Assembly (NCBI RefSeq): GCF_028583425.1
Contig: NC_072791.1
Location: forward strand, 44,461,368 to 44,525,367
DNA length: 64,000 bases
Direction: 5' to 3'
Origin: Eublepharis macularius
Lineage: Eukaryota; Chordata; Lepidosauria; Squamata; Eublepharidae
The notes under the pieces were generated by a model, which saw only the letters and a list, made by a program, of their open reading frames with translations, searched no databases and was not told the origin of the DNA. The translations under genes were made by a program, and so were the position numbers. Each line of letters starts with the position of its first letter. Position 1 is the first letter of the stretch. This document shows, one piece after another, positions 51,911 to 64,000 of this stretch.

Positions 51911-52623
51911 CAGGGCCGGATCTAGAGGGGGGGCAGGGGGGTAGTCTGCCCCTGGCACCACCAGGGAGGGGGCGCCAGAAGCAGCTCCCAGTGTGTGCAG
52001 GCGGCAGCATGGGCAGCCGCGCTGCCTTTTGCTTGCCCCGTGGGACAGGGGGTGGCTGGCTTGCAGCGCACCCCCTGTCCTGCAGGGCAGGAAAAGGGCA
52101 GCGTGGCCGCCCACGCCATTCACTTGCCCTGCAGGAGAGGGGGCAGCTGGCCGCCCTCTGTCCCATGGGGCAGGTGCATGGCACGGGCAGCCTCACAGGC
52201 TCCCGCGCTGCCTTTTGCTTGCCCCGCGGGACAGGGGGTGCCTGGCTTGCAGCGCACCCCCTGTCCTGCAGGGCAGGCAAAGGGCAGTGCCCACACCACT
52301 TGCTTGCCCCGCAGGAGAGGGGGCAGCTGGCCGCCCCCTCTCCCGTGGGGCAGGCGCATGGCTTGGGCAGCCTCGCAGCCCCCCGCACTGCCTTTTGCTT
52401 GCTCCGCAGGAAAGAAGGCGCCCAGCAAGCCGGTCGCCCCCTGTCCCACGGGGCAGGCGAAAGACAGCGTGGGGGGCTGCAAAGCCTTCTCAGCCCCCCA
52501 CGCTGCCTCCGGCGCGCAGCGTGATGATGTCATCAAAATGATGTCATCACGCTGCGTCAGGAGCGCGGGCGGGCAGGCCGGCAAGCGTTGCCCTGGGCGC
52601 CGGGAGCGCTAGATCCGGCCCTG
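51911..52623. mobile_element. hAT-type nonautonomous element with GC-rich tandem core
   Basis: The termini CAGGGCCGGATCTAG (51911-51925) and the exact complement at 52609-52623 form 15-bp TIRs. Flanks ATGTGTGG (51903-51910) and ACGTGTGG (52624-52631) are an 8-bp duplication with one change. The interior is a GC-rich array of about 2.5 units (180-187 bp) starting at 52021, 52207 and 52387 with GCTGCCTTTTGCTTGC. Units contain alternating CCCCGCGGGACAGGGGG-like motifs. Long open frames exist on both strands only because stops are rare in GC-rich repeats. Confidence 0.88.
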
Positions 52624-53780
52624 ACGTGTGGAAGCGACCACTGCATTTCATTATGTTACATTCATTGCATGTTATGTTTGACTACATTGTTAAACTTGAT
52701 GAACAACTTGAGGTTGTTTTGGTATAAAGATGGTATATAACATGCTAAAAATAAAAGGCAGAAATTTTTGGAAGCTTTCCATGTACTTCTTCAGGGTATT
52801 AAAGATCCACAAGTTATGCAGCTATTGGCATCACAACCATGACCACAGCAGGCAGCATTCTTTTACAAGGCAATACCTTCTAGCAAAAATAAAAATACAA
52901 GACATCTGAGAGCTGAACTACACAATATAAATGACAGATGAACAACACGTGAACGGACTTTCACGTGTCTCCCTGTTGCTTTCCTGTACACTTGCCAGCA
53001 TGGTCAGACTGTGCTTGATCCCATGTCCATGCTGGCATGGGTTTCTTCTGTGCTCCTCCAAGACGCAGGAATGGTATCCCATCATGCGCTGCCAGTTTAC
53101 ACATGCATAAACTGGGAAGAGGGAAGTGGAAGCAAAACAGAATCACCACTCTGCAATGGCAACTCGATGATATGGTCCGCAGACAGTTGCTAATGTAAAC
53201 CACTTTTTTGCTGACACGTGCACAGAGCAGAGCCATGGACGCGAGTTCATCGGGGGTAAAAGAGACACAGGAAGGTGAGGGAAAAAACGAATCTGGCCAC
53301 TCGCATAGACTCATGTAATTTGTCTCGTCTAGTTCAGCTCTCAGCCACTGCTTATTTCCTCCACCTACCTTCTCTCATGCCCTGATCTTGGTAATATATG
53401 GTGCTACGATATTCTGCTGATGAATATGGTTGAGACAGATCACATTGGGCAAGGAGGAATCTAAGAATATGCACAAATGTGCTGGGATAAAAATATATCC
53501 TTACAACATGGCACTTCTTACAATACTACAGAAAGGACTTGCATTGATAATGAAATAAATCCAGGACTGCTTTTAACAAGCCATGGATTCTGCAAGTGAG
53601 AATGTTTTAGAATGACAATCCCTCTTTCTCTTCTAGCACAAGATTTTCTTCATTCTTTAAAGGATGCCTTTTCTGCAGGGGATTTCTCTAGGGTAGTGCT
53701 ATTTAAAGACATGTATCTTGCCAAAGGTTTTACCTTAACCAAAACGTCATGTCTGATCTTTGTCCTAAATATGAAACACA

Positions 53781-54030
53781 AGTTTGGTGTAGTGATTAAG
53801 AGTGGCAGGACTCTAATCTGGAGAACTGAGTTTGATTCCCCCCGCCTCCACTTGAAGACTGACCTAGAGTCAGTTGCAGCTCTCAGAGCTCTCTCAGCCT
53901 CACCCACCACACAGGGTGATTGTTGTGAAGATAATAATAACACAATTTGTAAACCACTCTGAGTGTGGCATTAAGTTGTCCTAAAGGGTGGTATTTAAGT
54001 CAAATGTTATTACTATTACTATTACTATTC
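53781..54030 (+). mobile_element. Sauria-type tRNA SINE
   Basis: The head TTTGGTGTAGTGATTAAGAG and GAGTTTGATTCC (A- and B-box regions) is followed by ACACAGGGTGATTGTTGTGA, TTAAGTTGTCC and a (TATTAC)n tail. It is the best-preserved copy here. Confidence 0.88.
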
Positions 54031-54137
54031 TAAAGATAACATAGTCTCCCCCTCCTCCAGCCCTCCGCCATCAAATTCTGCCTTTTCTCCAGCATTGTTG
54101 CCAGTTTTTCCAATTCTAGAAATGCATTAATGGGGGA

Positions 54138-54215
54138 AGGGAGACCAGTAGTACCTTAAAGTTTATGTTAGCATAAACTTCCAAAGTGAGCCCACTTCAT
54201 CAGATTCATGAAGTG
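54138..54215 (-). mobile_element. Second hammerhead-like retroelement family, 3' fragment
   Basis: On the minus strand, CTGATGA (54204-54198) is followed by a stem AAGTG/CACTT, then TGGAAGTTTATGC and a tail with AAGGTACTACTGGTCTCC. This tail resembles that of the 58.9-kb copy, so the two belong to one family. The GAAA box is changed to GGAA. Confidence 0.45.
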
Positions 54216-54351
54216 TGTCCTTGCCTGGAGAGCCAATGAGGCAACTGGAAAAAGCAGGGAAGCCACCAGTGTCCCTTAGAAGCTCCTCCCCTATCAGTGA
54301 TAAGGCTCAAGCAAACCAAAGTTGGGCAGGGCCAGTATTACTAATAATATA

Positions 54352-54600
54352 AGAAGAAGAAGAACATTCGATTTATATACCACCCTTCAGGACAACTTAA
54401 CACCCAGCGGTTTACAAAGTATGTTATTATTATCCCCACAACAATCACCCTGTGAGGTGGGTGCAGCTGAGAGAGCTCCAGAAAGCTGTGACTGACCCAA
54501 GGTCACCCAGCTGGCTTCAAGCGGAAAAGTGGGGAATCAAACCCAGTTCTCCAAATTAGAATCCCACACTCTTAACCACTACACCAAACTGGATCTCCTT
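54352..54600 (-). mobile_element. Sauria-type tRNA SINE
   Basis: Inverted copy: on the minus strand GGAGATCCAGTTTGGTGTAG, then the tail with CACAGGGTGATTGTTGTGG and GTATATAAATCGAATG-like sequence, ending in a (CTT)n tail. With the plus-strand copy 320 bp away it forms a pair of inverted SINEs in the ESRRB intron. Confidence 0.88.
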
Positions 54601-56534
54601 GAGGGAGACAAAAGAGCCACACAGACCCAAGGGGAGGGTTTTGCAGCTTCCCACCCTACAAGCCAAACTGCAGCCATGCTGCTCCTGGAACAGGAAATGG
54701 GGTACACTTTTTCCCTTTTGTTTTCTACCCTTTTGCATATATACAGTCACGCAAATATATTTGGGTGGGTGTTTAACTCCATATATTTGTACATGTTTGG
54801 TTGGAGGATATGGCAGACCCAACATGATGCTAAATTCTCCCTTTAGAATTGCTGATTGCAGCTCTCATTACTGAATTCCAGAAGACATTGAAATGCGAGA
54901 CTTGGGGGAAATTAAAAGAGTTCCAATTTCAAAACCGAAATGACTAGCTAGCTTTAGCCTTGGTGCAATGCCAAAGGTGAAGTATGCTCAAGCTGGATGG
55001 ATGGGGGGGGGAGATAAGCTGCTCTAGGAACAAAGAAATTTTGTGATGGGAATACTGGTCACTCTGATGATGTGGATACATAAGGTGGTATAAAAGCCCA
55101 TTCTGACCACTCAAAGAGGAAAGAAAGGTCAAATTCCCTTAGCCCCCTTTTCTCACACAGTTATCAAAAACATCATCAGAAAAACTACTTCAGATTTTCC
55201 TTAATGAACTTGGCATTTCTGGCAACATCTCTTTGCTGTCTCTATTTTTTTCCCCCTAATATGTTTCTCATAGGGCCGTGGAAACAGGTTCCCCTGTCTA
55301 GAATTCTGAGAGCTGAATGTTCCGTACATTTCATTGCAGGGGAATTCCTAGACTGTACCATTTCAGGCTTTGAGGAGAGGGCTGGCACATTTTTAAAACT
55401 CCTTATTTTAAAAGCCCTGTTTGTATATTATGTATATTAACAATGTATGAATATAATTTATATAAATATGTATTAATGTACATTTGTATGTACATTTATA
55501 TACATATATGTATTTATATTTCCTACATATATAATATGCTTTTGTATGTATTAATATATAAAACAGCACATCAAGGTTCCAGATTCCAGGGTGAAAAGTA
55601 TGTACTATATGACACTGATGAAGGTGTAGATCTGTTCCTAGAAGCAAAAGAATCCAGATTATACCTAGCTCTTGCAGAACTTCTCAAGCAAGAATTTAAA
55701 ACAAAAAAAAAAACCTTTGGTACCAACTCCCTTTTTGATAATAGTCCTTATCCTTGTCATAAAGGCAAATCTGAATGCCATTTGTTCTGGCTCTCAGAAC
55801 TGCCACTTTATGGTAACCAGCACAGTAATGGTATGATGCAACCTAAAATGCCCAGTACAAACAGAAGTTATCAACCTACATATGTGAGACAAGCTTTCAG
55901 GCACTGAATCTGTTCACTTCTCAGCCTCTTTCCTAGGACAAAGAACTATGGTGCCAAATGGAGGCAACCTGTAATGAATCCTTGTTAGAAAAAAGGTATC
56001 TACCAGTACGAAAGCCAATGCACTGAATACATATGCTCTTGGCTTATATATCGGGCCTTGCCTGGGTAGTTCTTCATACTATGTTCTATCCCCATGTTGT
56101 AGTTTATCTAAGCGAGTTTCTACTCTGCAGCGTCATGACAGGAGAAACTGAGATGGCACTGAGCACATGCATTCCCTTAGTTGCTCTACATTGATTAGGG
56201 CTCTCTTAAGCAAAGTGGCCAGGATATCTGAGAAACCTATTGATTGCTTGCTCTTCTCCCTTCCTGCCTCTGTTTTTCATTCACTTTCTGCATTGCCATA
56301 ACAAAACCCCCATCACTGTGTGCATCACAGAGATAGTCTTTCATAGCCTTAAAGTATCCCTTTGGAGCCTCACTTTCCCCCCTTCCTTCACCTGATGCAT
56401 AAGCACCAACTGTCCTTATTAACCAAGGACAGTCCCTACCAAGTCCCAGACTGGCTTCTTGTTTGAAAATCTGATTTGAAGGCAAAGCAGAAGCCTTACT
56501 TATATGCTACAATAAACAATCATTTAAATCTCTG
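54601..56534. other. Large ESRRB intron
   Basis: It includes an A/T-rich degenerate TATG/TATA stretch at 55435-55565. No gene is recognised. Confidence 0.5.
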
Positions 56535-56690
56535 AAAGCCAGTAGGAGGAGGCAACATGAGGGGAAGGCCTTGGCCTCTGAACCTTATTTCTTGGCCCTC
56601 CGGTGCAACTGGTTGGTCACTAAGTAAAACAAGGTGCTAGATTAGATGGACCACTAGTCTAATGCAGCAAGCTATTCTAATCACAGCCCC
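56535..56690 (+). mobile_element. CR1/L2-like LINE 3' fragment
   Basis: It contains GCAACTGGTTGGTCACTAAG and TGCTAGATTAGATGGACCAC, then TAGTCTAATGCAGCAAGC, the same LINE 3' motif as at 33572-33800 in the other orientation. Confidence 0.65.
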
Positions 56691-56793
56691 AGAAATGGTT
56701 AATTAGCTAGCCATGTGCAAGAGAAAGAGGAAGCTCACAAACTGAAAGATCTCCCAGGTTTATTCACTTCATGGCAAATCAAAGTTTGCCAGT

Positions 56794-57018
56794 TATTTAC
56801 TTTATTTATACACTGTCTTTATCCCCAATGGGGATCCAAAGTGGCTTACATCATTCCCCTCACCTCCATTTTATCCTCATAGCAACCCTGAATGGTAGGC
56901 TAAGCTGAAAGGGTATGACTGGCACAAGGTCACCCAGCAAGTTTCCATGGTTGAGTGAGGATTTGAACCTTGGTCTCCCGTATCCTAGTCCAACAGACTA
57001 ACCACTTTACTACAGTGG
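56794..57018 (-). mobile_element. tRNA SINE, minus strand
   Basis: On the minus strand the head lies near CACTGTAGTAAAGTGGTTAG, then GGTTCAAATCCTCACTC (B-box region), TGACCTTGTGCCAG and the tail AAGCCACTTTGGATCCCC. The 3' tail is the T-rich sequence near 56794-56815. Confidence 0.78.
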
Positions 57019-57148
57019 GTGTCCATTATATCTGTATGTTATCTATAAAAATGTGAAATGTATTGTGAAATGAAGTCTACTGAACATTAGTTTTTTAAAG
57101 GAATTGTTATTAATGCACCCTGCTTCAGAAGCCAATGCAGGAAAGATT

Positions 57149-57470
57149 AGGGTTGCCAGGTACCCTTATCCTCCCAGCAGGAGGGGGGTACCCAGTGCTT
57201 ACCTTCTTGCACCAGCATGATGATATCACTTCCAGGAAGTGATGTCATCGTGAAAGGCAGGGAGCACACTCAAGCTTTGCGGCGGGCCAATTTGGGCCCC
57301 AAATGGACCTGATTCATCCTGTTTGGGGTCCAAATCAGCCCTCTGCGAAGCACGGGCACACTCATGAGGTGACGTGATGACATCAGTGATGTCATCGCTC
57401 TGGCCCTGAGAGCACGTTCAGGAGACCCATTCCCCATGCCCCCCCCTTGCTGGCCAGGTAAGTGGTGGAG
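57149..57470 (+). repeat. CRE-motif repeat family, copy c
   Basis: It starts AGGGTTGCCAGGTACCC, with GGGGGGTACCCAGTGCTTACC-like text, then CACTTCCAGGAAGTGATGTC, an inverted repeat GGGCCCCAAATGGACC / GGGGTCCAAATCAGCC, and a second TGATGTCATCGCTC. The end is near CTTGCTGGCCAGGTAAG. Confidence 0.6.
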
Positions 57471-57984
57471 TATACATACACAGGTACAGTGTATATGTGT
57501 AAAGTTCTGCCAAGTAACTCTCCAAGACTTCACTGCATGGGTCCAGGAACTGCATGAGTTAAAGCATTTTATTGATAAGCTACTAGTTCATACACTATTA
57601 CATTCCTTGGCAGGAACAGCCTTTCTCTACAAGCACATAACGTATATAGGATTCTAAGCTCAGCCCCAGCCCCCTTCAGAGAACAGTTAGTTAAGTTTAA
57701 TAGATGAACAGCAGAACCCAGCCCAGATGATGTGTAAGTAACTTCAAGACCTTCCCAGGTGAAAGGCAAACTGCAGACTGAGAAAGAGATAACAGCAGGC
57801 TGTCACATTCCAGGTAGCGGACAGCTTCTAACATCAGAGTCACACAGAATCAAACAGGCCTTGCAAAATGCAGCCAGTACACAGAGTACACAAGGGTCTT
57901 GCAGAGTACAACAGGAGACATTCTGACATCATGGTATGCATGGGATTGTGTTGCCTCTAATTTACTGAACACAGAAGGAGGCAT

Positions 57985-58252
57985 CTGTAATGAATTTGGT
58001 CCGAATTGGACCACTGCGGAGTGCAGGGGCGCTGCTGGGGTGGCACGACGGGCCCTGGAGTGCTCCTGCACTACATAACGACTCAATTCAGCCTGAATCA
58101 GGCCACTGTAGAGTGCATGAGTGTGCCGTGCAGCCTGGGAGCATGCCCCAGGAAGCACGTTTCCCTGCCTTTTTCCCCGCTTGCCAGGTAAGCAGGAGTG
58201 GAGGGTGGGAGTGGGGGATCCCCTTCCCCCAGTGGGGGATTGGCAACTCTAG
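57985..58252 (+). repeat. CRE-motif repeat family, partial copy e
   Basis: It contains TTTGGTCCGAATTGGACCAC, TGCCTTTTTCCCCGCTTGCC and AGGTAAGCAGGAG, and ends GGGGGATTGGCAACTC. It lacks the start of the family and the paired GATGTCA motifs are decayed. Confidence 0.45.
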
Positions 58253-58848
58253 CCAAAACATGTCTGGGTTTTTTGGTTCTATACATAACAGCAATGAAAT
58301 GTCCTACTTTACCTGTATATCAGTTATTTTATTTTATATAAATACAAGAGTTTAGTATGTATATGTAGAACCATATGATGCTTTTAATCTATGTATTTCT
58401 AACTGATTTATTAAACTTTATACTGCTGTGAAGATAATAACCAAAATCTTTGGGGAGGATGAAATTGTGGGGCGAAATGAGGAAGAAGGAAATTAGAAAG
58501 GAATTACAGGCAGAAGAGGCAATGAAGATACAGCAGACGGCTTCTCACTGCCTACCTTTATCCAGATTATGACTGACAGCAATGCAGCATCCTAGCTCAG
58601 AAGTGACCAAGGGTGGGTTTGCCTCATCAGGCAAGTGGGATAAGATTGCAATGGTAACTGGGACAACAGATATTGAAAGGGGACTCCTATTACACCTTGA
58701 AACGTTGCTATAAGCAAAGACAGACATTCTCAAGTGTGGTTGAAAATTTCAGAACCTTCTGAAACAATTTATTTTCAGGGCTCTGTGTTCAAAACACTGC
58801 TTCCATATTTGGAATAGATCCAGACGAGTTAGCCATGTAGCAAAATAG

Positions 58849-58958
58849 TAAAGAGTCCAGTAGCACCTTTAAGACTATCCAACTATATTGTAGCATAAGC
58901 TTTTGAGAGCCACACCTCTCTTTGTCAGATGCACCTTAAAGGTGCTACTGGACTCTTA
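58849..58958 (-). mobile_element. Second hammerhead-like retroelement family, decayed copy with inverted ends
   Basis: Outer inverted repeats 58849-58873 and 58935-58958 contain GTCCAGTAGCACCTTT and its complement. On the minus strand, CTGACAA (58928-58922) is followed by a GAGAG/CTCTC stem and AAAAGCTTATGC, where the expected GAAA has become AAAA. The architecture, one unit plus an inverted fragment, resembles 4050-4278. The ribozyme core is damaged. Confidence 0.5.
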
Positions 58959-62324
<3,366 letters not shown>

Positions 62325-62445
62325 TCACTAAGGCCTCACAACAAATAGAATCAAGGACTTCCTTCACGTCCCATGAAGCTTCATTCTGCAGAGAGCCAAC
62401 CTGTTATATTCACATAATGCTCAATATACCAGAAGTAGGTATCCC

Positions 62446-62780
62446 ATTCCCCTGGAGGGGCGGGGATCCCACATTTTCACCCTCTGCCCCCTGCCTCCAC
62501 TAAATTGCTTGGTGGGGGAGGAAGACATGGGAATGCTACCCGAAGAGTGCTCCTGAGCTTTGCAGCGAGCTGATTTTGGCCCCAAATGGGCCTTTTTTAG
62601 CCCATTTGAGGCCAAAATCAGCCCACTGTGAAGCGCACATGCACACTACCACGCCCTATGCAATGACGTCACTTCTGGAAGTGATGTCATCACACCGGCA
62701 TAATCATGGGCCCAGCAAAAAGGTAAGTGCCAGGTCCCCCACCTCCCGCCGAGAGGCTATGGGGACCTGGGGACCCTAAC
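62446..62780 (-). repeat. CRE-motif repeat family, copy d
   Basis: On the minus strand it starts TTAGGGTCCCCAGGTCCCC and carries GGGGGACCTGGCACTTACC. An exact CRE palindrome TGACGTCA lies at about 62664-62671 inside GACGTCACTTCTGGAAGTGA. It lies 145 nt beyond the second-zinc-finger exon of ESRRB on its upstream side. Confidence 0.62.
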
Positions 62781-63102
62781 TAGAAGCACCTTCACCCTGG
62801 AAACAAACATAGGAACTGGGAAACAATGAACTTCAATCAATGTGTTGGAACAGGAAGATATAAGCAATATTTATTTCTTCTTCATTTGTTAAAGTTTTTA
62901 TCCCACTAAGGAGCTCATGGTGACCTACTTCCCTCCCTTTATTTTTATAACAACACTGCAATACAGGCTCAGCTGAGCGAGAAGGAAACTGGCCCAACTC
63001 AATAAGCTTCAAGACTGAGTGGGGATTAGAACTCAGGTCTCCCCTAGAGATGATAGAACACCTGCCAGTTTGGCTCACCTTCCATTTGCAAATGGTGATT
63101 GC

Positions 63103-63299
63103 CAGGGCTTTTTTTCAGCAGGAACGCAGTGGAATGGAGTTCCGGCACCTCTTGTGTCCAGTGGCCCCGCTCCCCTGATCTCCAGACAGAGATCAGTTCC
63201 CCTGGAGGAAATGGCCATTTTGTAAGGGGGGGCCATGTGTTTCTCCCTCATTTCCCTCTTGAGAGTTCCACCACCTCTTTTCCCAGAAAAAAAGCCCTG
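63103..63299. mobile_element. hAT-type MITE, 197 bp, perfect TSD
   Basis: It begins CAGGGCTTTTTTTCAGCAGG and ends AGAAAAAAAGCCCTG. The 8-bp GTGATTGC is repeated exactly at 63095-63102 and 63300-63307. An 8-bp duplication with CAGGG termini is diagnostic of the hAT superfamily. It has no coding capacity. It lies in the ESRRB intron upstream of the second-zinc-finger exon. Confidence 0.92.
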
Positions 63300-64000
63300 G
63301 TGATTGCGTAGCTAATTAATTGATGGGCTCTTCACATCCTGTTCCTGTGTATTTGCAGAACTGGGCAACAAGCAACCATCAGAAGCTGACTTCCAATGAG
63401 GGGTCAACTGGCAGTCAGATTTTGATCTCTTTCAGGGGAAACCTTGTGCAGTACCCAGCAAAGTATCCAGATGATCAGCCGGAAGGCACCTTCCCATCTT
63501 GGAAACTCAGTGGTCTCTTAGACTTGATAAGAAGCAGCAAATTTGGAGAGAGGGAATGATAAGAAGCCTAGCTGATTTTCCTCCTTTGTAACTGAAGAAA
63601 AAAAGGAGAGAGACAAACTCTTTCTCCTCTCCCTTTTGCCAGAGGGCGTGCAGAAGCATTGCTTCTGACTGCACCTATTGTAGTGTGGGAGTGGGGGAGA
63701 AAGGAGCTCTCGCTCCCCTCCCTTTTGCAATGCAAACCTCAAAAGCATTGCTTCTGTCCCTGCTTTTGCTATTTCATTGTGTATTTACTTTGCTGAGGGG
63801 TTGGGAACAGACTCCCAGCTGATCTCTCGATCAGACTTCTGTCCAACAGGCAGCTGCAGACTTGTTCAGCAACTGTCTGAGTTGCTCAGTGAAATCTGAA
63901 TATATCCCTGGTTGGCTCCTAGTTTAATCGGAAGTGTCAAACAAGATATGTTCAAGATACCAAACAGGTATGCTAACAAATTAATAACTTTCCTCATTTC

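Noticed and set aside
51792..52612. Long overlapping open frames on both strands (up to 216 codons)
   Set aside because: They are caused by GC-rich tandem units inside a hAT element; the proteins are low-complexity Pro/Gly/Ala/Cys strings without domains.
55435..55565. Tyr/Ile-rich frames on both strands
   Set aside because: A/T-rich degenerate TATG repeat, not coding.

Overview
This is vertebrate genomic DNA, most probably from a squamate reptile (lizard-like). Reasons: spliced genes with long introns, a 5S-rRNA-headed SINE of the 5S-Sauria type, many Sauria-type tRNA SINEs, CR1-like LINE pieces, a young non-mammalian L1 and many hAT-type MITEs. The species cannot be read from the sequence. 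The only host gene recognised is the 3' part of an estrogen-related receptor beta gene (ESRRB) on the minus strand. Five coding exons are visible: 62302-62186, 35756-35646, 32908-32747, 25831-25562 and 19996-19752. They join in frame into the last 300 residues: second zinc finger of the DNA-binding domain, hinge and the complete ligand-binding domain. Every internal exon is a multiple of three and every junction is phase 1. Exons for the N-terminus and first zinc finger lie beyond position 64000. Layout: 1-19.7 kb is downstream of the ESRRB stop codon and holds its 3' UTR (length unknown), then intergenic DNA with a broken hAT/BED transposase (about 6.1-8.15 kb), a GC-rich block (about 14.3-17.2 kb), SINEs and MITEs. 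From 19.75 kb to the right end is the ESRRB 3' half. Its 26-kb intron (35757-62185) carries a full-length L1 (about 38336-44519) on the plus strand, antisense to ESRRB, with an 18-bp target duplication, both ORFs open and all endonuclease and reverse-transcriptase motifs present. Several MITEs keep exact or near-exact 8-bp target duplications (23381-23641, 63103-63299, 51911-52623). The most interesting structures are small Penelope-like insertions (4050-4278 and 32423-32704) carrying hammerhead-ribozyme-like cores. The second is a 108-bp-arm palindrome with one core on each strand, 44 nt downstream of an ESRRB 5' splice site. In the first, the inverted partial copy stops at the predicted ribozyme cleavage position, which suggests the element copies itself from a self-cleaved RNA.
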